A stretch of DNA of 64,000 nt from JAANXG01 sp963731035 (GTDB taxonomy: Bacteria; Pseudomonadota; Gammaproteobacteria; Arenicellales; JAANXG01): the NCBI GenBank assembly GCA_963731035.1, contig CAVSUY010000008.1, forward strand, positions 1-64,000, in the 5' to 3' direction. Under the pieces are notes generated by a model. The model ran no database searches. It was not told the origin of the DNA and saw only the letters and a list, made by a program, of their open reading frames with translations. A program made the position numbers and the translations under genes. This document shows, piece after piece, positions 54,129 through 63,440 of this stretch. Positions within the stretch are counted from its first letter, which is position 1. The number at the start of each line of letters is the position of its first letter.

Positions 54129-54827
54129 TCACTCTCCTTGGCGACGTCGGGCCCGACGAAAAGCCGCGAGATGAAATACATGCTGTTCTCGCACATATTG
54201 AAAAGGTTTTCCAGCCGGGCAGGCGTTGCGCGCCAGGCAACCCTGCTCCCGGCATTCGTTCCGCCCCGACAAATGGCCCGCGCAGGCGGCCACATCGAAG
54301 CCGTCCGGAGAGAACGCCTCCACCGGACAGGTATGCAGGCACGGCTGTCCGGCGCAGGACAGGCACGGCGACGGCGCACTCGACCTCTCCGGCAATCCCT
54401 CCAGCCACCCCTTCGCCACCAGTGCCCCGCGGTAGGCATGCCACAGCCCGTACTCCGGATGGATGAGCGTTCCCAGGGGTGACGGATACACGGCCTCGGC
54501 GCGCTGTGCCCAGCGCTGGAACGGATGGTAGGGCGGCCCTCCGAACGGGAAGACGGCGACCGCTCCCAACTCCTCCGCCAAGGCGGTAATGACCCGCTCG
54601 CTCCAGCGATCGAGTGGATCCGGGAGGCCGTCCCGGTATTCCACGGACGCTGTGAAGTCCGGCCAGAACGAGGAACCGGCATTGCCGATCAAGACCAGCG
54701 TCCGGTGCCCCTCATTCCCGTCGAAGACCGGCACGCCGTCTGCCTCCTCGACGTGGAATGCACCGCGCACGACCAGGCCCACGCACTGGATGCGTGCCGC
54801 GTATTCTTCGAAACCGCGACCAGTCAT
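54129..54827 (-). CDS. Ferredoxin-like Fe-S protein
   Basis: The 232-residue protein has a C-terminal cysteine cluster: PCLSCAGQPCLHTCPV, AACAGHL, NECREQGCLARNACP. CxxCxxxxCxxxCP followed by three further Cys indicates one or two [4Fe-4S] clusters, as in QueG-like and ferredoxin-type proteins. The N-terminal 120 residues include TLVLIGNAGSSFW and FPFGGPPYHPFQRW. It starts within the last bases of the HyuA-like gene (four-base overlap) and is co-translated with it. An electron-transfer or sensing role for that enzyme is an inference. Confidence 0.75.
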   Translation of the reverse strand: MTGRGFEEYAARIQCVGLVVRGAFHVEEADGVPVFDGNEGHRTLVLIGNAGSSFWPDFTASVEYRDGLPDPLDRWSERVITALAEELGAVAVFPFGGPPYHPFQRWAQRAEAVYPSPLGTLIHPEYGLWHAYRGALVAKGWLEGLPERSSAPSPCLSCAGQPCLHTCPVEAFSPDGFDVAACAGHLSGRNECREQGCLARNACPAGKPFQYVREQHVFHLAAFRRARRRQGE

Positions 54828-56827
54828 TCGGCGGCGCGCGGCCTGCCGCTGGCCACGGCGCGGACGGTGGCGTCGAAGAACACCGAGCCGTCCAGGGCGT
54901 CGTCCACCCGGTTCTCGCGCCGCGACAGCACCGTCTCCACCTGGTTGGCGCCGGCGCGGCGGGCCAGGGTCCGGGCCAGCTCGGCGGCGATCTCCTCGGC
55001 AAAGTTGACAGCCTGGTCCAGGTCGTGGAAATCCCGGGGCCCTTCACGGGTGTGGACCCGGAACCCACCCTGGGTGAACTGGGTAATGGCGATCTCGGCC
55101 TTTTGAATGACGTTGCCCATGACGGCGCCAACGGCGTTGGCTACCTCGGCGTATTCGGGAATAGTCAGGCGGGCGCGGAGCCGGTCGGCAACCGCGGGGT
55201 AATACGTTGCTGCCGGTGCGCCGACTGCCACCAGGCGGTATTGGTCCAGAAACGAGAGGTCAACCAGGCCGCGTTCCGCCTCGTCCGCATCCAGGATGAG
55301 CGAAGTGAGCTGGCGGGCAAACTCCACCGTTTCCTTCCTGGTGGGGGTAAAGCGGCGCGGCAGGGACGCCTCGATCAACTTGCTGCAGATGGTCAGGGTG
55401 AGCTGATCGACGATCTCCCGGCAGGCAGCCTGGATATCGTCCATAGGCCATTGACCGTAGCCGTACACGCGCTTCATCTGTCCGGCCCAGATGCGGGCGG
55501 CCGCCTCGGCGGCGGGACGCGACCAATGGTCGCTGTAACCCAGCACGTGGGCCGCATCGGTGAGGGTGAAGCCGCTGTAGATGCCGAGCCCCTTGCGCAC
55601 CAGGTGCGCCAGCGCCCGGGCCGCGGCGCGGTCCCGGGTGACGATATCCTCCAGCTCCACCGGGCCCTGCCCCAACAGATCCCAGGCCCGCCGCTGCTCG
55701 CCGTTCAATCCCTTGAGAAGCACTTCGTTCTCGTAGAAGCGGACAATGAACTTGTTCTGGCGGGAGTTGGCATCCGACCGGCTCTGGCGTTCCAGCCTGT
55801 GCAGCATTTCCGGATGCTGATGCGCCAGCAGGCTCAAGGGCACGACGCGCCGGGGCCCGATGGCGATTCCAACACCACCCCCGTAGCGCACCTCGCTGTC
55901 GCCTCCGAGGCCGATCGCATGGACCTCGACGGCCTCGATCATCAGCGGCCAATCGCCGACGATGGCGCCTTCGGGGTTGACCGTCGGACGACCGCCCCGC
56001 ACCACTGCAATGTCCGTGGTGGTGCCGCCCATGTCCGCCACCAGCACGTTCTGCGAGCCGCTCAGGAAAGAGGCGCCGACGACGCTGGCGGCGGGACCGG
56101 ACATGACTGTCTCAACGGGACGAGCCAGCGCGGTGCGCTTGTTGATGAGCGACCCATCGCCCTTGACCACCATCAACGGGGCGTGGACACCGTAGCCCTC
56201 GAGTATGCCGTCCACCGCCTCGATGAGCTGTCGGATGAAGGGGATGATCCTGGCATTGACTGCAGCGGTGACCGCCCGTCTCGGCGCATCCAGCGCGCTG
56301 GACAGCTCGTGGCCGCAGGTCACCGGCTTGCCGCTGTGTTCTTCCACGAGCCGCCTCAGCCGCAGCTCGTGGGCCGGGTTGCGCACGCCGAACATCCCGG
56401 AAATCGCAAACGCCGATACGTTGTCCCGGTGCTGCTCGATCGCCCGTATGGCCGCCTCCTCGTCCAAGGGCTCGGCTTCCAGGCCCTGGGGATCGTGGGC
56501 GCCGCCGAGGAGCACGATGGGATCGTCCTCGATGAGACTGCGCAGCCTGCTGCGCTCGACCTGTTCGACGGTGAATCCCGCCAGCAGCACGCAGATCGGC
56601 ATGCCGCGCTGCTCCACCACGGCGTTGGTGGTCAAGGTGGTGGACAAACCCACCATGTCGACGTCGGCCAGCCGGTCCCGGGGAAGCTGATCCAGCGCGT
56701 CACGGATGCCGCGGCTGAGATCGTAGTGGGTGGTCAGCGCCTTGGCACGGGCGACAATAGAGTCGCCGGAAATGATGACGGCGTCGGTGAACGTGCCGCC
56801 CGTGTCAATACCGAGTCTGACAGTCAT
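54824..56827 (-). CDS. Hydantoinase/oxoprolinase family protein (HyuA-like)
   Basis: The ATG at 56827 (MTVRLGIDTGGTFTDAVI) gives 667 residues; the upstream 25 codons lie in a repeat-bordering region. GIDTGGTFTDAV and VADMGGTTTDIAVVRGG are the phosphate-binding motifs of this ATP-dependent family, and GLSTTLTTNAVVE is typical of HyuA/AcxA proteins. Members hydrolyse hydantoins or 5-oxoproline or carboxylate acetone, normally with a HyuB partner, which is absent here. It is coupled to the Fe-S protein gene instead. Confidence 0.87.
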   Translation of the reverse strand: MTVRLGIDTGGTFTDAVIISGDSIVARAKALTTHYDLSRGIRDALDQLPRDRLADVDMVGLSTTLTTNAVVEQRGMPICVLLAGFTVEQVERSRLRSLIEDDPIVLLGGAHDPQGLEAEPLDEEAAIRAIEQHRDNVSAFAISGMFGVRNPAHELRLRRLVEEHSGKPVTCGHELSSALDAPRRAVTAAVNARIIPFIRQLIEAVDGILEGYGVHAPLMVVKGDGSLINKRTALARPVETVMSGPAASVVGASFLSGSQNVLVADMGGTTTDIAVVRGGRPTVNPEGAIVGDWPLMIEAVEVHAIGLGGDSEVRYGGGVGIAIGPRRVVPLSLLAHQHPEMLHRLERQSRSDANSRQNKFIVRFYENEVLLKGLNGEQRRAWDLLGQGPVELEDIVTRDRAAARALAHLVRKGLGIYSGFTLTDAAHVLGYSDHWSRPAAEAAARIWAGQMKRVYGYGQWPMDDIQAACREIVDQLTLTICSKLIEASLPRRFTPTRKETVEFARQLTSLILDADEAERGLVDLSFLDQYRLVAVGAPAATYYPAVADRLRARLTIPEYAEVANAVGAVMGNVIQKAEIAITQFTQGGFRVHTREGPRDFHDLDQAVNFAEEIAAELARTLARRAGANQVETVLSRRENRVDDALDGSVFFDATVRAVASGRPRAAE

Positions 56828-56924
56828 CGTGGAAAAGTATCGAGAGCGAGGCCGTTTCGCGAAGGGGTCAACCCGGCAAGCGTACCATGAAAGCACTACC
56901 ACGGTGCAAAGCCACGGACTGTAG

Positions 56925-57215
56925 GAGCGGTTTCAACCGCGATTTCCTCAAGAGATCGAACCCACTCAATCGCGACTGAAGTCGCTCCTACAATCCGGGG
57001 CGACGCACTGGGCTAAAATTGGAATCGCGATCAGTCAAAGCGCCGGATCTGCTCCAGGACTTCCTCTGCAGAATCAGGAGCGGTTTCAACCGCGATTTCC
57101 TCAACAGATCGAACCCACTCAATCGCGACTGAAGTCGCTCCTGCAATCCGGGGCGACGCACCGGGTTCAATTTGGAATCGCGATCAGTCAAAGCGCCGGA
57201 TCTGCTTCAACACGT
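56925..57215. repeat. Tandem duplication of 153 bp reaching into the response regulator gene
   Basis: The first unit (56925-57077) and the second (from 57078) share GAGCGGTTTCAACCGCGATT, TCGAACCCACTCAATCGCGA, GACGCAC and ATCAGTCAAAGCGCCGGATC. The second unit contains the true 3' end of the response regulator; the first carries a copy of the last 12 or so codons that ends nowhere. Each unit holds two inverted REP copies. Confidence 0.85.
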
Positions 57216-57549
57216 CCTCCGACGAGTAGGGCTTGGTGATGAGTTCCTTGGCGCCCTGCTGCTCGGCCCATAGTCTGTCCACCTTCTGTTTCTTGTCGCT
57301 GAGCATGATGATCGGAATGTCCCGGGTGTCCGGATTGACGCTCAGCTCCCGGCAGATCCTGAATCCATCCATCTCGTCCATCACGACATCCAGCAGAACG
57401 AGGTCCGGCTTCTCCTCAACCACCGACGCCAGGGCTTCGGCCCCGGACGATGTTCGGATTATCGTGTAGCCCGCCTTGGAGACAATGCGTTCCAACCGCG
57501 CGCGGTCAGTCTGTGCATCGGCCACGACCAGGATTGACTTAACGGCCAT
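57184..57549 (-). CDS. Response regulator receiver protein, PilH-like
   Basis: The ATG at 57549 (MAVKSILVVADAQTD) gives 121 residues, a lone receiver domain. The phosphorylated Asp is in LVLLDVVMDEMDG, the conserved Thr/Ser region in PIIMLSDKKQK and Lys in LITKPYSS. DRLWAEQQGAKELITKP resembles PilH of twitching motility. The first acidic pair is reduced (VVAD instead of VDD), which could weaken metal binding. No kinase adjoins. Confidence 0.87.
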   Translation of the reverse strand: MAVKSILVVADAQTDRARLERIVSKAGYTIIRTSSGAEALASVVEEKPDLVLLDVVMDEMDGFRICRELSVNPDTRDIPIIMLSDKKQKVDRLWAEQQGAKELITKPYSSEDVLKQIRRFD

Positions 57550-58207
57550 CGATGACACCCCTTGCGTCCAATATCGCCTGCCGAGACTGACTGCAAATGG
57601 TTCGCGGTGCAGTCCACCAGGCATCCGGCCACCGTCGATCGTAAGTTGCCAGACACGCCCACTTCGACGGCGGATTCAAACACCCTTTCCACGTTGCCGC
57701 GGGCGGGGCGCGCCGATGGGCGCCCGACACCAAGCCGGTCATCGTGAGGCCGGTGAACGGGATCCATGACAACGGCGAGGGAGATGAAATCCGCCGGTGA
57801 CCGGGGAAAGCCACGCGAGCGCGCACGGGTCGCGCGTACCGGCCCACGGCCGGCCCTGGAAACACGGTTACCGTCCTCATGATCAGACACCCACGGGCTG
57901 CGGCGTTGTTGTTGTTCTTTGCCGCGGCTCCGACTACGAACTTCGATGTTTTCATGTGCCTCGTATCTTTGAAGGTATACGCTGGGGCGAAAAAATCAAG
58001 CGTTTCGAGGGCATGTCGCGCCGGTATACGAGACACGACGGTGACGGGATTGTTGCGGCAGGGGTTCGAGAAGTTTAGGACGCAACATTGCTCGCGGGTA
58101 TCGCGAGTATCGCGGCTAAAGCCGCTCCTACAATCCGGGGATTGCGGCGGTGCTGAACGAGGGATTATGTAGGAACGGGTGCAACCGCGATTCACCGGTC
58201 CTGCTGA
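57550..58207. other. Intergenic stretch of 658 bases
   Basis: No supported gene. It should hold the promoter of the response regulator gene near 57560-57620. A REP copy lies at 58108-58140 and a mutated one near 58168-58191 (TAGGAACGGGTGCAACCGCG). The part 57880-58080 is less G/C-rich and may be decayed coding sequence, but no frame is convincing. Confidence 0.45.
58108..58140 (-). repeat. REP-like palindrome
   Basis: ATCGCGGCTAAAGCCGCTCC then TACAATCCGGGG; one loop-side base differs (TAAA in place of TGAA) and the stem is intact. Confidence 0.75.
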
Positions 58208-58732
58208 TCAGTTGATCGTGCGCTCGGCGTGAGCCGGGGCGTCGCCCGGCTCCGCCAGGGACAGATCGAGATCCCACTTCGCCTTGCCTGCGCAATCTGC
58301 GATCAGCTTGCACAGCGAGTGAATGGTCGTACGATCCAGAGTCAACTGAAAACTCCTGTCGCGGGCGGTGATCAGCTCGACGCGGGTGAGGTCCGGACCC
58401 TCGGCGCTGCAGCGTGCGCGGGTCAACAGCAGCGGCGTCTGGGTGAGGGGCCGGGTCCGTGGAGGCGCCTTGTACTCGGCAGTAAACTCCGTGTCCTGCA
58501 CTGCCTGATGATGCTGAAAAGACAGAACTTCCTTGCGCGCGTACGGGTCGGTCTGCCCCGCCACCGCCGGATCCGCCTGCAGAGATTCCAGCAGCAGCGG
58601 CCACAGGACTTTGATGAAACGCCTCGTCATCCACAGTCGCAGCTCGCGCCGGTTGGCCGTGGCCAACCGCAGCAGCAGCCGGTCCTGGGCGGGCACCAGG
58701 GATATATGGAGCTGGTTGACCGGCGCGTTCAC
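58208..58732 (-). CDS. Unknown 174-residue protein of the export operon
   Basis: A GTG at 58732 starts MNAPVNQLHISLVPAQDRLL nine bases after the end of the M50 protease gene. The product has no signal peptide. It contains RLWMTRRFIKVLWPLLLESL, a Gln/His-rich middle and CKLIADCAGKAKWDLDLSL near the end. No family is recognised. As last gene of the operon it may be a cytosolic partner or chaperone of the exported material. Confidence 0.62.
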   Translation of the reverse strand: MNAPVNQLHISLVPAQDRLLLRLATANRRELRLWMTRRFIKVLWPLLLESLQADPAVAGQTDPYARKEVLSFQHHQAVQDTEFTAEYKAPPRTRPLTQTPLLLTRARCSAEGPDLTRVELITARDRSFQLTLDRTTIHSLCKLIADCAGKAKWDLDLSLAEPGDAPAHAERTIN

Positions 58733-58741
58733 GATGCCTGA

Positions 58742-60919
58742 TTAAAAGCCGCTTTCGCGTATGAAGACCGCGCTGACGAGCCTGCGCAGCCGGGAAACCA
58801 GGCTCTCCGACTCAGCCTGCAGACGGACGCTGCCACGGGTCATGCGCGGCGGCAGCCTCTCGTTTCGGGAACCTCCATCTTCAGCCTGGGGCAGGAGACG
58901 AACCCGGTAAATGGACTCGTGCACCGTCAGCTGCTTGCTCTCGCTCTTGCGCACCGCCACCCCGCCGCCGAACACGGAGGCGCTGTAGGGTTCATCGAGT
59001 ATGTCGACGTTGGCGCGGTCGATCTCCTTGACGACCACCGGAAACGACGCGCCATCGGGATCGTCCGTGTAGAAGCGTCCGTCTCCGCCCGTCCGCAGGC
59101 GCGAGAGGTTGGCCTCGCTGACGTAGGCCGTCACCTCGGCGCCGGCCTCTCCGATCACGGCGCCGAACAGGAACGAGTCCGGGACCCAGCGGCCCACGCG
59201 CACGGTATCGGGAATGTCGGTCACCCTGCCCGCCGTCGGAGCGCGGATCGCGAGCCGCACCAGCTCCCGCCGATTGCCCCGGTAGCGGGCCAGGGCCTCG
59301 GCGAGCTGTCGCTCCAGCACCTGGCTCCGATCCAGGTACTCCGCACTGGCGCCCTGGCGGGCGAGCTGAGCCCGCAACAGGGCGATGTCGAGCGCGGTCT
59401 GCCGCTGCTCGTGCTCGAGGTTCGGACGCTCCAGTTGCAGCAGAATGTCGCCGGCCTTCACCTTGTCGCCGTTCGACACCGTGATCTTTGCGATACGCGC
59501 CGCCGCGGGGGCATAGATCCGCGTGTATTTCGCCGGCTGCCACAGCGCGGGCGCTTCCACGCTGCTGCTCCAGGGATAGATCATGAACAGGCCCAGGAGT
59601 CCGACGATGCCGCCCAGGACCGTTGCCCTGCGCCACGGGCTGATGGAGGTGCGCCGCCGCCACCACTGGGTCAACTCGCTGGACACCGGGCGTATGATGA
59701 ACGAGTTCATGACCGTCACGAACATCAGGATTCCCATTACCTTGAAGGTGTAGCCGTACAACACCACGGAGATAGTGGTGAACAGAAGCAGGCGGTACAT
59801 CCAGGTGCCGACCGCGTAAAGGATCAAGGTGCGCTGCCGGCGCCGGGAGAAGTGCTCCGGCGGATTCTCGCCCAGACCCCACAGGCGCTCCCGCAGCCAC
59901 CACTTCGCCATGGCGAAGGCGCGCTGCTGCAGATTCTCCACTCCCAACAGATCCGACAGCACGTAGTAGCCGTCCCAGCGCATGAACGGGTTGAGGTTGA
60001 TGATCACCGTCAGTATCCAAGACACCGCGGCCATGAAGAACATGATGCTGCGCAGCGGGCCTTCGGGAAGGAAGTTCCAGATCAGGGTCGCGAAGCAGGC
60101 CAGGATCAGCTCGGCGGCCACCCCGGCGATGCCGATCCGCGCTCGCTGCAGGTGGCTCCGCAGCCGCCAGGAATCCGTGGTGTCGGTGTAGAACACCGGC
60201 CACAGGATCAGGAAAGCGAGGCCCATGGTAGACACACGCAGGCCGAGGTACTTGGCGGTGAAGGCGTGGCCGAGCTCGTGTATACACTTGGTGATGAATA
60301 TGGCAACGCCGAACAACAACATGCCTTCCAGCGTGAACGCGTAACGGAAGGTATGGGTGAAGGATTCCCATTGCTGACTGGCCAGCACCAGGCCGGTGAT
60401 TCCCACCAGCGCCACGATCGCGACGAATGTCCTGGTGAATACGAACCGCACATAAGGCAGGGCCGCCGCCAGAAAATGGTCTGGTTTGAACAGCGGAATT
60501 CTCAGGAACATCAGCTGCTGCAGCCGTACCCGCTGCTTGAGCTTGCGCATGCGCTCGGTGAGCTGGACGAGGCGCTGCACGTGGCCGGGTCCGACGCGTC
60601 GCACGAGCTGGTTCTGCTCCAGAAACGCCTGCAGGGCCATGACGTCCACCGGGCGGCACTCCATGGCCGTCTCCGAGCTCACGCCGGCGGCGATGGCGTC
60701 CACGTTGCCCCGCTTCCAACGCTTGAGCATCTCGAACTCCAGCCAGCCCATTTTGAAAAAGCGGTTGCGGATCGCGTCGTACAGAGTCCAGGTCTGCGCT
60801 CCCTCCGGCGTCCTGGGTCCGGGGTAAAGGTCGAGGTCCTCCCGCAGAGGGATCACCATCTTGGGCCTTTCGGTTGCGTCGGATCCCGGCGCGGGAATGC
60901 TGGCGGCGTTGGTGGCCAT
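58742..60919 (-). CDS. M50 membrane metalloprotease with HlyD/lipoyl domain
   Basis: The 725-residue protein has three parts. Residues 20-110 (REDLDLYPGP, WTLYDAIRNRFFKMG, ALQAFLEQNQLV) look like a PqqD/winged-helix fold; this is tentative. Residues 165-450 form a site-2 protease with CIHELGHAFTAKYLG near 215 and LNPFMRWDGYYVL near 311, the two metal motifs, within several helices. From 465 a lipoyl/HlyD region follows (IYAPAAARIAKITVSNGDKV, LLQLERPNLEH, LAIRAPTAGRVTDIP). It lies between two adaptor genes upstream and the unknown gene downstream. It may process and hand over a peptide for export. Confidence 0.82.
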   Translation of the reverse strand: MATNAASIPAPGSDATERPKMVIPLREDLDLYPGPRTPEGAQTWTLYDAIRNRFFKMGWLEFEMLKRWKRGNVDAIAAGVSSETAMECRPVDVMALQAFLEQNQLVRRVGPGHVQRLVQLTERMRKLKQRVRLQQLMFLRIPLFKPDHFLAAALPYVRFVFTRTFVAIVALVGITGLVLASQQWESFTHTFRYAFTLEGMLLFGVAIFITKCIHELGHAFTAKYLGLRVSTMGLAFLILWPVFYTDTTDSWRLRSHLQRARIGIAGVAAELILACFATLIWNFLPEGPLRSIMFFMAAVSWILTVIINLNPFMRWDGYYVLSDLLGVENLQQRAFAMAKWWLRERLWGLGENPPEHFSRRRQRTLILYAVGTWMYRLLLFTTISVVLYGYTFKVMGILMFVTVMNSFIIRPVSSELTQWWRRRTSISPWRRATVLGGIVGLLGLFMIYPWSSSVEAPALWQPAKYTRIYAPAAARIAKITVSNGDKVKAGDILLQLERPNLEHEQRQTALDIALLRAQLARQGASAEYLDRSQVLERQLAEALARYRGNRRELVRLAIRAPTAGRVTDIPDTVRVGRWVPDSFLFGAVIGEAGAEVTAYVSEANLSRLRTGGDGRFYTDDPDGASFPVVVKEIDRANVDILDEPYSASVFGGGVAVRKSESKQLTVHESIYRVRLLPQAEDGGSRNERLPPRMTRGSVRLQAESESLVSRLRRLVSAVFIRESGF

Positions 60920-60929
60920 GGGCGGCTCG

Positions 60930-62339
60930 CTACATACCGAGGGTCTGCCGGACCGCGGCGAGCGGACGCCGCATCAGGTAGTAGCCCAGCGTCACCTGGT
61001 CGCCGTAGATCTTGGCTGTCCCCTTCAGGCCGATGCGCGGCGCCACCTTCGGCTTCACGAAACGGGCCTTGGCTTTGAAGGCGAGAATGCCGCTTTCATT
61101 GACCTGGGCCTCGTAGCTGGCTTCCTCGATCACGGCCGCCAGCGGCCGGGTGGGGTCGGTGTTCAGGAACACTCGCACCTCGGCGCCCGGTTTCAGATTG
61201 ACCGCGTCCCCCACCGGCACCCATAGATACAAGCCGGTCTGCTCGGGATCGGCGATGGTCATGACCCGCTCGCCGACAGCCACGGGTTTTCCCAGCCAGT
61301 CGTTGGGGTCGCTGAAGACAATGATGCCGTCGCGAGGGGCGCGCACGTCCACACGCTTCAACATCGACTCGGTATAGTCCACCTCCGCCTGCTTTTGCGC
61401 CACCTGCGCCCGCCGCATGGCTACCTCGGCCTTGGAGCCGGGGTCGGTGAACGCCTTCTGGGTGGCCCTGAGGTAGTCGGCCTGGGCCACCGCAAGCGCT
61501 TTCTGGGCCACCTCATGGCGGCTGGCGAGGCTGGAATCGTCCAGGCTGAACAGTTTCTGACCCTTGGCGACGTGCTCGCTGGGACGCACGTAGATGTCGC
61601 TGATGACGCCGTCAATGGACGAGCTGACGATGACTGGCTCCAGCGAGACTACGTCGGCGGGTGCCAGCACCGACAGGTGCACGGGGATGAACATGGCGGC
61701 GACCACAGCCACTGGAAGAAGCCATTTGAGCGCCCGGCCCCCGTACAGGTGGTGCTTCAACCAGGAGCCCGCCCGCCCTTGGGTGAGGGCCTCCCAGGCA
61801 TGGCCGTAGGCGCCGCTCAGGCGGTCCAGGAGCACCACGTCTCCCTCGCTCCACTCCGAGGACCGGGTCAACAGCAGTCCCCCGATCACGCCGCCTGCGC
61901 GCCCCACGAAAGGACACCAGACCATCGGCCCCGACAGCCATTCGTCCCAGTCCGCGCGCAGCCGCGGCGGCAGCTCACCGGGGTCCACCACGCGGCAACG
62001 GTGCAGGTCGTCAACGCCGCTCAGCGCCTTGATAACCCGGCGCAGCCAGGTCACGTAAGGCGACTGCCTGTCGATCTCGGCGACCCCGGAAACCGCCTCG
62101 ATGGCAACGCCGCCGCCCGGCCCGAAACGCCAGAACACCGCCTGCTGGTAGCCGGTCAGCCGGTAGGTTTCGTTGACGAAGACGAAGCCCAGGGCCAGAG
62201 GCGTATCGGCCTCCCTCGCTTCCTGGGACAACTGCAGCAGGGCGCTGAGGCGCTGGGTCGCCGGGTCGATGCGCGGCGGCGCGCCGGCACCGGGACGCGG
62301 CGATCCGGCCTGACTGATCTCGCCGGACGGCGTGCTCAC
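60930..62339 (-). CDS. HlyD family membrane fusion protein with N-terminal GAF-like domain
   Basis: The 469 residues begin with a cytosolic GAF-like region (about 25-190: LLQLSQEAREADTPLALGFV, QQAVFWRFGPGGGV, GGVIGGLLLTR). A membrane helix follows near 208-228 (WLLPVAVVAAMFIPVHL). The periplasmic part has the HlyD order: VSSSIDGVISDIYV, LDDSSLASRHEVAQKAL, hairpin helices, VRAPRDGIIVFSDP and a C-terminal barrel. The cytosolic sensor-like part is unusual for an adaptor. The genes on both sides overlap or nearly touch it. Confidence 0.85.
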   Translation of the reverse strand: MSTPSGEISQAGSPRPGAGAPPRIDPATQRLSALLQLSQEAREADTPLALGFVFVNETYRLTGYQQAVFWRFGPGGGVAIEAVSGVAEIDRQSPYVTWLRRVIKALSGVDDLHRCRVVDPGELPPRLRADWDEWLSGPMVWCPFVGRAGGVIGGLLLTRSSEWSEGDVVLLDRLSGAYGHAWEALTQGRAGSWLKHHLYGGRALKWLLPVAVVAAMFIPVHLSVLAPADVVSLEPVIVSSSIDGVISDIYVRPSEHVAKGQKLFSLDDSSLASRHEVAQKALAVAQADYLRATQKAFTDPGSKAEVAMRRAQVAQKQAEVDYTESMLKRVDVRAPRDGIIVFSDPNDWLGKPVAVGERVMTIADPEQTGLYLWVPVGDAVNLKPGAEVRVFLNTDPTRPLAAVIEEASYEAQVNESGILAFKAKARFVKPKVAPRIGLKGTAKIYGDQVTLGYYLMRRPLAAVRQTLGM

Positions 62340-63121
62340 CGGGGCACCTTGAAACGGGCGATGCCGCTCATCCCGGCGAGCAGCTCCTCATGCTGCCCGT
62401 CGATAGCGGCGTTCACCAGCAGGGTCTGGCTTACCGGGTCCACCTTGGCCCCAAGCTCGGTAACGGTCGCGGAGTATGTCTTTCCTGTCTCGTCGATACG
62501 TACCTGGAATCCCGTGCCGGCGGTCAGCCAGGTCAGCCAGTGGGACGGCACGTTGAGCTGCATGGTCAGCGAGCGATCATCGAGTATCTCGAGCAAAGGC
62601 TCTCCCTGGGTGACTGTCTCGTACGCCTTGGCGACCAGGCGGGAGACGCGGCCGGGGAAAGGCGCGACGATCTTGCAGTAGGCGAGCCGCGCCTGCCACA
62701 GTGCCACGTCCGCTCTCGCCTGATCCGCCCTGGCTTTGGAGACCTCCACTTCCAGGGGACTGACGGCGTTGTGCTGGCGCAGGGTCACGTTCGCCTTGTA
62801 GGTGCTGGATGCGCCCCGGAGCTCGGCCCGGGACTTGAGCAGCTCGGCGCGGGTTTCGTCGCAGCGGAACTCCACCAGGGTATCGCCCTTCTTGAACCGC
62901 TCACCTTCCTTCAAGGGAAGGCTGATGATCTGGGCAGTGATCTGGCTCGACAACATGGATTCCACTCGGGGCACCAGCAGTGCGCGAACGGCGGAGTCGG
63001 GAGTGCCTTCGGCGTCCAGGGCGGCGTTGGTGGCGTCGCTGCCGGTCTGGGCGGCCAGCGGGGGCGCCGTGGCCAGGAAGAGGGCCAGCCAGACCCCAAA
63101 TGTCCAGGCAGTACGTGTCAT
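62336..63121 (-). CDS. Periplasmic adaptor subunit (HlyD/RND type)
   Basis: The 261-residue protein has a signal peptide (GVWLALFLATAPPLAAQ). The adaptor core follows: LEPRV-type VPRVESMLSSQITAQI, LKEGERFKKGDTLVEFRCDE, a short helical hairpin, YCKIVAPFPGRVSRLV and a beta-barrel ending MSGIARFKVPR. It is shorter than RND adaptors, as in tripartite systems with small pumps. It starts the adaptor-adaptor-protease run, overlapping the next gene by four bases. Confidence 0.87.
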   Translation of the reverse strand: MTRTAWTFGVWLALFLATAPPLAAQTGSDATNAALDAEGTPDSAVRALLVPRVESMLSSQITAQIISLPLKEGERFKKGDTLVEFRCDETRAELLKSRAELRGASSTYKANVTLRQHNAVSPLEVEVSKARADQARADVALWQARLAYCKIVAPFPGRVSRLVAKAYETVTQGEPLLEILDDRSLTMQLNVPSHWLTWLTAGTGFQVRIDETGKTYSATVTELGAKVDPVSQTLLVNAAIDGQHEELLAGMSGIARFKVPR

Positions 63122-63208
63122 ACGAATCGACAGCTCATTTCGTGACTATTGCCGCATTCTATCCCGAGTCAAAGCACCGGGGGGTAGTGGATATCGCGGC
63201 GATTTCCA

Positions 63209-63421
63209 TCGCGACTGAAGTCGCTCCTACGATCCGGAGTTCGGCACTGCGGTGAATCCTGGATTGTAGGAGCGACTTCAGTCGCGATTCCTCAACCGGA
63301 TTCCACAATCACGATTCAAGGATTCGCCACGGTGACGAGCTCGGGTTGTAGGAGCGGTTTCAGCCGCGATTCCTTTGACGGGTTCCCCAATCGCGACTGA
63401 AGTCGCTCCTACGATCCGGAG
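63209..63421. repeat. Cluster of four REP copies
   Basis: ATCGCGACTGAAGTCGCTCC at 63209 and 63391, its inverse GGAGCGACTTCAGTCGCGAT at about 63268, and GGAGCGGTTTCAGCCGCGAT at about 63351. The copies alternate in orientation and fill the 319-bp gap between the TolC-like and adaptor genes. No gene is seen in this gap. Confidence 0.82.
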
Positions 63422-63440
63422 TTCGGCGTCGCGGTGGGGC

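Noticed and set aside
54758..56890. 710-residue open frame on the plus strand
   Set aside because: It is antisense to the HyuA-like gene with its GGTFTD and GGTTTD motifs, and shows no domain of its own.
57550..58195. 218-residue frame on the minus strand upstream of the response regulator
   Set aside because: It is translated through a REP element and low-complexity sequence, has no homologous domain and no ribosome site.
58919..61078. 719-residue open frame on the plus strand
   Set aside because: It lies antisense to the M50 protease and adaptor genes, whose motifs are clear. Its composition (His, Arg, Gln rich, no domains) is typical of a GC-rich shadow frame.
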